Assembly (NCBI GenBank): GCA_900642245.1
Contig: CAAAJI010000047.1
Span: 1 to 39,411, forward strand
DNA length: 39,411 nucleotides
DNA from: Fragilaria radians
Taxonomy: Eukaryota; Bacillariophyta; Fragilariophyceae; Fragilariales; Fragilariaceae
Direction of reading: 5' to 3'
Shown here piece by piece: positions 32,502 to 39,411 of this stretch. The notes beneath the pieces are model-generated. The model was not told the DNA's origin, did not search any database, and was given only the letters and a program-made list of their open reading frames with translations. The first letter of the stretch is position 1, and every line of letters begins with the position of its first letter. Both the position numbers and the translations under genes were made by a program.

Positions 32502-33330
32502 TTAACTTGATGAGATCATGTCTCCCAACTGGGGTTTCATCCACATATGCTTTGAAATCAATTGTCCTGCTTTTACCAGAATCAGGAACTGTGACTTTTG
32601 AGTGTTGTCCTTCTTTTTGTCACGTCGGATGGAGAGATGAATGGCAGCTGATTCATAACTGTGTTTATGATGGTTGATTCTACCATTACACTTCTTGTTT
32701 GACTTACTATCTCCAAGTTCTTTAAGCTCTTCAAGCATGTGGCTTGGGCAGTGATGCATACATGTGAGATTGGCTGGTACATGTGGTTTACGACAAGATT
32801 GTGGGCATGCATGTTGAAAAATAACTGGTAGTTCTGGTTCTTTGAACGTAGGGACTCAATCATGTTTATCAGCTCCTTCAAGAGGGACAGGTATAAACTG
32901 AATTAAATCATTGATGTGACGAGGTTGTGCAAGGAAGGCATTTACATCAATTTTTGAGGTTTCGTTACTTGTGTTAACTACTCCTTTGTATCAAGAGTTT
33001 TTTCTCACTCCATTTAGACAAAAGCAGATTGTTCCATGCTGATTCATTGCATTTTGATTGCTGTCTTCTTCATAGTTTACAATTACATTCCACTGCTTGG
33101 CTGGATCTCCCGTTAGAAATGCCTGCAAGAACCGAAATTGTGGTTCTCCTTTGCCCAGATCCAATGTTGTAAATTAATACCTCTTCCAATGCATGCTTTG
33201 CATTCAGACCATTTTGCTGGGTTGGGTCAAGTTTTACATCAAAGGACACAATTGATCCTTCCGGTATCTGAATCAAGTTCCGTCTTTGGCTCAATCTTAT
33301 ATGGACAGTTGTTCACTGCTGACATTGTAT
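32502..33330 (-). pseudogene. Decayed LTR-retrotransposon gag-like gene
   Basis: The minus strand reads as gag-like protein in two frames. From 33294 to about 33121 it is SIVSFDVKLDPTQQNGLNAK and onward; then a one-base shift leads into FLTGDPAKQWN, like the L-x-GdA-x-x-W step of gag. About 200 codons follow with only two stops. They include FLAQPRHINDLIQFIP, FKEPELPVIFQHACPQS (like the E-L-x-x-I-x-P-x-x-W block of stramenopile gags) and a Lys-rich tail. The usual Trp after the proline block has become Cys. No zinc knuckle, polymerase or LTRs could be traced. It is on the opposite strand to the copia relic and is probably a separate old insertion. Confidence 0.6.
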
Positions 33331-33988
33331 GAAGGCAGGAGTAACGCTACCTTTGCCTATGAGCATGTAATTTGACTCCTGGCAGAAAACGTGTTGTACC
33401 TTTGTCTGTCGATTTTTTCTTCTCTCTACCTTGAATATACGGAGGTAATGTTTCCTGGTAGCATACTCGAAAAAACGCCGAACAGAACTTGCATCGTCGC
33501 TGAGAAAAAGGTCACTGATCCAACTTGTTGTGACCCAAAAAAGCCATTTTCAATTTAAGTACATAAGGGTCTAGTCGTAATGAAGGCAATTTTTGATTCA
33601 ACTATTTATGGAACTTATGTTTAAGACATTGTTTTGTTCGTGACTTAAACAGCTTCATATCCTCTCTAAACATTGTAATGTAAAAAAAATAAATTTTACT
33701 CGACTTTGTTAAATAATACGTATTTTGTCCCTATCAATAATTGTGGCTTTAGTAGAATCTCTCATGTTTCATTATAAAACACAATATCGAGGCTTATTTA
33801 CTAATTCAAAATGACAAAATTGTAATGAGAATAACTTCAACGCTAGTTAGATCTACCAAGAACCGGATTTTCTTTATTATCTCAACGGGCAATACGACTT
33901 TTCCAACATTCACAAGGTCACTCGAGAGAGAATAAAGTTTACAGAAATTTTCAGAAGTCGTTTGGAATCGGAACAGAATTACACGAAG
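33331..33988. other. Upstream region of the NACHT-WD40 gene
   Basis: Spacer separating the gag relic from the NACHT-WD40 gene. From the TAG near 33848 to the first ATG at 33989 the gene's own frame is open for about 46 codons without an ATG, so an upstream exon cannot be ruled out. Otherwise nothing is seen. Confidence 0.4.
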
Positions 33989-36900
33989 ATGAAAAAAAGA
34001 TTACACGTAAACGATATTTCCTCAGTGCGATCCAGGGATAAGCAAGTATCTGAAAGTAATGGTATTGATCTTGAACAATCCTCAACCCTTTATTGTAACT
34101 TCTTCAGAATGAAACATTCGGGAGATTTGATATCAAAGTTGACCATGCAGGATTATAACGAACAACTTCAATCAATGATTCCATCCAATCCACAAGTTTT
34201 AAATCCAAGTATTAAACTCGATGATTATTTGCTAATTAATAACCAAAGGCTTATCGATTCGAAAACTGGTAGAACAACTTCAACGGGAAATTCAGATTCT
34301 TCCAGTTATACTCATGACTCCATCAAGCTGGATAATGATTTCAAGAGGACGGCGCAATACTTATCTAAAGCCAAAAATTCGCGCCGATCCTCAACTTCAG
34401 TTATATCCTCTATGAGACGTTGGAGTCTGGGAAAGCTTCCCATAAATGAAACTTTGATATATCTAAACGATAAAAAACTTGGGAGTATCCCGTTCAAATG
34501 TCCCAGTATGATGCTGCATAAAGCAAGATATATTCTTCTATCCTCTTTCCCAGCTTTGGAAGGGAGCTGCTTTTGTTTTAACACTCCATGCTTAAAACGG
34601 ATTGACAGAGAAGAAGAAGAAACGATTCATGTAAGCTACTGTATAGGCGACAACAATCTCAACCTCTCCACGAAAGAAATAACAAAAGAAAAATTTGATG
34701 ACTTTAAATTCTCGGAGGAAAAGATTCGTGGTCTGGCTACCGAGGCTGACGAAACTTTACGCCGGAGTTTCCGAATATTGGAAAATACATCCACGATGAA
34801 ATATACAAAGAATCCTGACTCTACCCTTCCAAAGCTGAGCAAAGATTGCGTTCGCTTTGTCAGACGCATTGCTCGAGCTACCATTGATTCCTGCTCTTCC
34901 AGTGAAAATCAAGATGGTCCTGATATCAAATGGAAGATTGTACAACAACTTGTAGCTCGATTAGAAAAACAACTGTTGATTTGTTCGTCACGGCAAGAGC
35001 TTGCCGAATGGTGGTATTACCGAGAAGACCAAGCAAATGTAACGAATATTGTTAAATCGATTCAGAAGGAATTTCGTCAATCCAAGAAGATTCGTATGGA
35101 TCATCCGATCTTCTCCTTTAAATTGCGAGCGCTATCTTCTGAAATTTTATCTTTCGTAGATGTTCTTCATGAAGCAGACCTATTCAAGTTTACAGGGAAA
35201 AAGTATGAAAGCGAACGAACACGGCTCGCAAATTTTATAGGCGTGTCTCCAGATCAACTGCGTCGTGACATATTGGCAAGAAAGAATAAAGTTTTCTTTG
35301 ATCTTGAGAAGGAGAATTCTTTGTTTTGCTCTGTTGAGTCTCCGACGGCTTACTTTTCCAAAGCAAATCTTTCAGGCTCCTTACGATCAGATTTAATTCT
35401 GAACCCGATCATGACCTTGCAAGAATCAATCCTAAATGAAAGCGCTGAGCAGTATTGTTTCGGCACCCGTGAATGGGCATTCGATGCATTTGATGTTTGG
35501 ATAGAAAACTCCCGCAATTCAAGTAGATGTTTGATGTTCACCGCACCATCGGGTTGGGGTAAGACCGTTTTCGCCAGCAAACTTGTTCGATGTCGTTCTC
35601 AAAAGATTTTGGCATATTTTTTTTGTCGTCATGATGATCATCGCTTCCAAAACGCCAAAGTCATGCTCATGTCAATCGTAAATCAGATATCGGTGCAATC
35701 TCGACAATTTGAGGAATGTCTCCGAAGAAAACTTACAGCAAAAAAGCTGTCTATGAGTTACATTCTAAGCCCAAAATTTTCCATCGATGAATTATTTTTC
35801 GAACTGCTGTTGACACCATTACTAGAAGTGTCGGTTTCAGAAAACGATGCATACGTCATTTTACTCGACGGCATTGATGAGGCCAAGGATGCCTCAAACG
35901 GGATTCTCGACATGATCCGTGACATGTTCCAACGACTTCCTAGTTGGATCCTCTTTTGCTTCACGACCACTTCGGATGCAGTTGTACTGAAAAAACTCCG
36001 GAGATTTAAAGCACAAATGATATCGCCAAAAGAAAATCTGAATGCCACGGACTTGAAACTCTTTCTCGATAAGTCATTGCCTGAGTTGACGGCATCTAGA
36101 GAATCTAGAGAAAGAGACATGATGATTCGCGATCTAGCATACAATGCTAGAGAGAGTTTTCTCTTCTACCAATTGATAATGAGTAAAGTTGAAGGATTCA
36201 AGACACTTTCGGACGCGGAGGAATACTTGATGTTAAATTTAGAAAGTTTGCTCCAAAGGGAATTCAATAAACTTTGCACATCTTATCCTGATCTCTTCAG
36301 AAATATCGTAAAACTCTGTCTTGCTGCAGCAGAGGCATTAACTGTTGAGATAATCAGTGATATCCTCGGAATCGACTTGTCATATCTTCGAAAGGTTATG
36401 TTTGACTCAAGGACATTTTTTGTGCAGCAACGATCGATTGTAAGATGGAGTCACAAACTTTGCAAAGAATGGATGCTTGAAACTCTTGAGCGCCCCCGAT
36501 GTTACGCCTCAGCGGATGCTTCTCTGAAGATTGAAAGAACTAGTAATCGTGGAGAAACGATGATGAAGTGCCATGCTTTTCTTGCAAAACAAATAAAACA
36601 TATAACGTATTGCGAACAAGATGAAAGTTTCAGTAAGCTTCATGCGAAGACAAAAGATTACTTGTTACATTACGGTGTTCATCATCTGGTTTTTGGAGAT
36701 TCCGCAATGGAAGCAAAGGAGCTTCTGTTGAATCCGACATGGCTGCTGTCACAACGACAAAATTCTCATACAATTCTACAAGCGTTTGGACTTCTCTCGG
36801 AAGGAGATCAGATGCTGGCCTTAGTTGCCCGTGCAATTTCCATGTCATTCGAAGCAATCCAAAACGACTTCAGGCAGCTAATTGGTCAACTTATTGGACG

Positions 36901-39280
36901 TTTGCAGACAGTATCTGGGGATAGGCATGATAACGGAACCATCAAATGGGAATTGGCGAATTTTCTAAATAAACTGAGAAATTTTGACTTTGGTTTTGAA
37001 TGGTGGTGCCCCATAGGACCCACATGGGACCAAGCTGAGCAACCACAGGTTCGGTCCATGTATGGTCACAAAGATTCCATACAGTGTGTCGCATGGCATC
37101 ACGGTGGTAAGATGTGTGCTTCAGGATCATGGGATGGTGATATTCGGGTATGGAATACGTTGTACGGTGAATGTATAGCTCTTTTAATTGGACATAAAAA
37201 AACTGTTTGGGCCGTTGATTGGGAACCGTTTGGCTCTCGCCTTGTTTCTGCAAGCTCTGATAGATCAGTTCGAGTATGGGATACTGTTCAAAAGTTGACT
37301 ATTGGCTTACTTGTAGGACATACTGATTGTGTTTGGGACGTTCGATGGTCACGCGATGCTAGAGTTATTGCGAGTGCTTCGAAAGATAAAACTATTAGAC
37401 TTTGGGATGCGAATGCACTATCCTGCCTGAAAGTGTTATTAGAAAGTAAAGGCTCAATTTATTCTCTATCTTGGGAAGGTGGCATACACAGCAAAATATG
37501 TGCTGGTTCCACAGATAATCTGGTTCTTATCTGGGATACACATAGCGGTTTGTGTATTGCCGAGTTGCATGGTCATAAAGATTGGATTCGATCGGTAGAT
37601 TGGTGTAATATTGGAGGATACATTCTTTCGGCATCTGCTGACACAACTGTAAGAATCTGGAATACGGATACACTTCAATGTCAACATGTGCTTATGGGCC
37701 ACACCAACACCGTGTGGTCTGTATCATCAAGTCCTGACGGTTGCTATGCTGTATCGGGATCATGTGACGGTACTATTCGAATCTGGGACTGCTTCACTGG
37801 ACGTGAAGAGCAGAGTTTTCAAGGTCATAAAGGAGCTGTGTTTTCTGTATCGTTTTGCATAGATTCTAAGCGCATTGTTTCCGGATCGGCGGATAAAAGC
37901 CTCGTAATTTGGGACACATCTACTGGAATACAACGAAAGACTATCTCGGGGCATGATCAACCCATTTGGTGTATTGATACTTCCAGTGATGGGTCCATGA
38001 TTGCGTCAGGGTCTGCTGATAAGACAGTTCGTCTATGGAATGTAAATTCTGGCTTATGTGAAAAAATCTTGCGCGGCCATTCAGGCCCTGTTTTTGGAAT
38101 TAAATATTCGTCAGATGAGAAGTTAGTGGCTACTGCCTCGTCAGATAACACAGTTGGTGTTCATCGATTATGTACCGGGGACAGAAAACTACACCTTACG
38201 GGACATACAGCATCTGTTTGGTGTGTTGCTTGGTCAATCGATGATTCATTGATATTAACTGGCTCAAAAGATACCAATATAAGAATTTGGAATTCAAAGT
38301 CAGGAAAATGTCTCAATCTGCTACATGGCCATACTAGTGATGTGAAGGCAATTGTTACAAATCGTGACGGGAGGCATTTTGCTTCTAGTTCAAACGATGC
38401 TACAATTCGGGTTTGGGAGATCAATACAGCTTCCTGTATATCTGTGCTTGATAAACCTGGAAGTGCATGTCTATGTATTGACTGGCATCCAAAAATCGCT
38501 GTACTCCTAATTGCTGGCTATGCTTCAGGGTCTGTGTGTGTGTGGAATTACATAACAAGTGAACGTGAGGTAGATTTTTTTCCCGGCCATGAAAAAAGAG
38601 TGAATTCAATATCATGGTCACCTAACGGTAAAAAAGCGGTAAGTGTAGGCTCAGACAAGGAAATTCGAATTTGGAATGTGGAAAGTCGTTGTTGCGAACG
38701 AAAAATCAATTCTTGCGCAGCAAGTCTTTTTGGCGTAAAATGGACCGAAAGGAACATAGTCTCAGGAGGAGCAGAAAAGTCGTTACAACTGGTTAACCCT
38801 GAAACAGGACGTTGCGAGGCCGTCTTGGCGGGTGAAAACGAAAACAGTTTGGGAATTATTGACTTGGCGTTATCTCACGACGGAAGGTATGCAGTTTCGG
38901 GAAGTCGTCAAAGAGTTGTTCAGATTTGGAACTCAGAAACCGGTGCCTGTGAGAAGACTTTAATTGGACACACTAACTGGGTTCACAGTGTTTTTTGGGA
39001 TAAAAGTGAAAGGAAAATACTAAGCAGGTCTGATGACGGGACGTCAAGATTATGGGATGTATCAAGTGGAGAATGCTTGAATACATATTTGGATGTAACC
39101 ACTTTCCCCGATAATTTTTTTCCCGTTGAAAAATCAATGCCTCGAAATTTGATGAACTTCGCAGAAAAGGGGCAGCCCGTTGGTATACATTGCGATAAAG
39201 TATGGGTGAGAGGAAATAGAGCCTGTGGATGGATTGGAACGAAGGTTCATTTCTTCAAATTGGTGCAGCGAAATCGTTGA
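33989..39280 (+). CDS. NLR-like NACHT ATPase with C-terminal WD40 repeats
   Basis: A single-exon STAND-class protein of 1763 residues, starting at the first ATG of the open frame. Residues 1-490 match no domain I know; the last part (GTREWAFDAFDVWIENS) is the usual lead-in to NACHT. The NACHT core follows: Walker A APSGWGKTVF (Lys 525), YFFCRHDDHRF, Walker B VILLDGIDEA (Asp 627), and a sensor-like region. Next come a winged-helix-like part and the VRWSHKLCKEWM motif (about 820-830), typical of metazoan and fungal NACHT-WD40 proteins. From about 1025 to 1700 there are about 16 WD40 repeats (GH...WD/WN), enough for two propellers; those near repeats 4, 9, 12, 14 and 15 are degenerate. In relatives the propellers sense a ligand and the NACHT drives oligomerisation in immunity or cell death. 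No transmembrane span. The role in this organism is inference. Confidence 0.92.
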   Translation: MKKRLHVNDISSVRSRDKQVSESNGIDLEQSSTLYCNFFRMKHSGDLISKLTMQDYNEQLQSMIPSNPQVLNPSIKLDDYLLINNQRLIDSKTGRTTSTGNSDSSSYTHDSIKLDNDFKRTAQYLSKAKNSRRSSTSVISSMRRWSLGKLPINETLIYLNDKKLGSIPFKCPSMMLHKARYILLSSFPALEGSCFCFNTPCLKRIDREEEETIHVSYCIGDNNLNLSTKEITKEKFDDFKFSEEKIRGLATEADETLRRSFRILENTSTMKYTKNPDSTLPKLSKDCVRFVRRIARATIDSCSSSENQDGPDIKWKIVQQLVARLEKQLLICSSRQELAEWWYYREDQANVTNIVKSIQKEFRQSKKIRMDHPIFSFKLRALSSEILSFVDVLHEADLFKFTGKKYESERTRLANFIGVSPDQLRRDILARKNKVFFDLEKENSLFCSVESPTAYFSKANLSGSLRSDLILNPIMTLQESILNESAEQYCFGTREWAFDAFDVWIENSRNSSRCLMFTAPSGWGKTVFASKLVRCRSQKILAYFFCRHDDHRFQNAKVMLMSIVNQISVQSRQFEECLRRKLTAKKLSMSYILSPKFSIDELFFELLLTPLLEVSVSENDAYVILLDGIDEAKDASNGILDMIRDMFQRLPSWILFCFTTTSDAVVLKKLRRFKAQMISPKENLNATDLKLFLDKSLPELTASRESRERDMMIRDLAYNARESFLFYQLIMSKVEGFKTLSDAEEYLMLNLESLLQREFNKLCTSYPDLFRNIVKLCLAAAEALTVEIISDILGIDLSYLRKVMFDSRTFFVQQRSIVRWSHKLCKEWMLETLERPRCYASADASLKIERTSNRGETMMKCHAFLAKQIKHITYCEQDESFSKLHAKTKDYLLHYGVHHLVFGDSAMEAKELLLNPTWLLSQRQNSHTILQAFGLLSEGDQMLALVARAISMSFEAIQNDFRQLIGQLIGRLQTVSGDRHDNGTIKWELANFLNKLRNFDFGFEWWCPIGPTWDQAEQPQVRSMYGHKDSIQCVAWHHGGKMCASGSWDGDIRVWNTLYGECIALLIGHKKTVWAVDWEPFGSRLVSASSDRSVRVWDTVQKLTIGLLVGHTDCVWDVRWSRDARVIASASKDKTIRLWDANALSCLKVLLESKGSIYSLSWEGGIHSKICAGSTDNLVLIWDTHSGLCIAELHGHKDWIRSVDWCNIGGYILSASADTTVRIWNTDTLQCQHVLMGHTNTVWSVSSSPDGCYAVSGSCDGTIRIWDCFTGREEQSFQGHKGAVFSVSFCIDSKRIVSGSADKSLVIWDTSTGIQRKTISGHDQPIWCIDTSSDGSMIASGSADKTVRLWNVNSGLCEKILRGHSGPVFGIKYSSDEKLVATASSDNTVGVHRLCTGDRKLHLTGHTASVWCVAWSIDDSLILTGSKDTNIRIWNSKSGKCLNLLHGHTSDVKAIVTNRDGRHFASSSNDATIRVWEINTASCISVLDKPGSACLCIDWHPKIAVLLIAGYASGSVCVWNYITSEREVDFFPGHEKRVNSISWSPNGKKAVSVGSDKEIRIWNVESRCCERKINSCAASLFGVKWTERNIVSGGAEKSLQLVNPETGRCEAVLAGENENSLGIIDLALSHDGRYAVSGSRQRVVQIWNSETGACEKTLIGHTNWVHSVFWDKSERKILSRSDDGTSRLWDVSSGECLNTYLDVTTFPDNFFPVEKSMPRNLMNFAEKGQPVGIHCDKVWVRGNRACGWIGTKVHFFKLVQRNR

Positions 39281-39411
39281 ATAAAGGGAATAGGAATGGC
39301 ATCAATTAACATGTACTTAGTTAAATTTTTGGAACAAACACTCTAATCATGCATGATTACTAAGCAAGCAAATGTTCAGAAACATATTAATTCGATAAAA
39401 ATATGCCCCCT

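Noticed and set aside
32582..32881. A 99-residue minus-strand frame next to the gag relic
   Set aside because: The neighbouring frame carries the gag-like blocks over a longer stretch; this one is its shadow.
34312..38757. Many minus-strand open frames under the NACHT-WD40 gene
   Set aside because: Shadows of the long coding exon, with no recognisable domains.
1..39411. tRNA, rRNA, spliceosomal RNA and CRISPR arrays
   Set aside because: Looked for T-arm-like GGTTCGAATCC boxes, U6-like starts and regularly spaced repeats by eye on both strands; none was found, though a covariance-model search could still reveal one.

Overview
This is a nuclear fragment from a eukaryote, most likely a photosynthetic stramenopile and probably a diatom. 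The evidence is: spliced genes with short GT-AG introns (57 to about 200 bases); long A+T-rich spacers; a cytosolic ribosomal protein gene (eL27) and a mitochondrial one (mL53); a plastid lipid-associated protein (PAP/fibrillin); an AP2-type DNA-binding domain; and the wreck of a Ty1/copia polymerase of the kind common in diatoms. The species cannot be named from the sequence.

Layout, left to right. 1-990 (+): 3' part of a GT31/Fringe-like glycosyltransferase. 1780-3399 (+): armadillo/HEAT-type helical repeat protein. 4497-5798 (-): Mo25/CAB39 scaffold. 8591-13598 (-): a very large TRF4-type non-canonical poly(A) polymerase made of three exons, with a nuclear localisation signal assembled across an intron. 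14.5-14.9 kb (-): traces of a small spliced gene of unknown function. 16243-16856 (+): ribosomal protein eL27. 18929-19842 (+): plastid fibrillin. 21.6-22.7 kb (+): decayed copia reverse transcriptase region. 23237-24591 (-): a protein that joins an AP2 domain to a hotdog thioesterase domain. 27224-28555 (+): ankyrin-like protein. 28586-29240 (-): mitochondrial ribosomal protein mL53 in three short exons, one intron apparently GC-AG. 30512-31972 (-): a three-part protein with a helix-turn-helix-like segment, an MJ1316 RNA-end-recognition domain and a GGQ release-factor domain. 32.5-33.3 kb (-): decayed retrotransposon gag. 33989-39280 (+): a single-exon NLR-like NACHT ATPase with about 16 WD40 repeats.

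There are no operons, and neighbouring genes are functionally unrelated, apart from a general theme of RNA metabolism and translation (TRF4 polymerase, eL27, mL53, the GGQ/MJ1316 protein). The most unusual contents are three domain architectures. The AP2-hotdog fusion recalls the bacterial regulator FapR in design. The MJ1316-GGQ fusion suggests ribosome rescue on cleaved RNA. The NACHT-WD40 protein is built like an innate-immune or cell-death switch. Exon joins were worked out by hand from splice signals and reading frame; no database search was possible.
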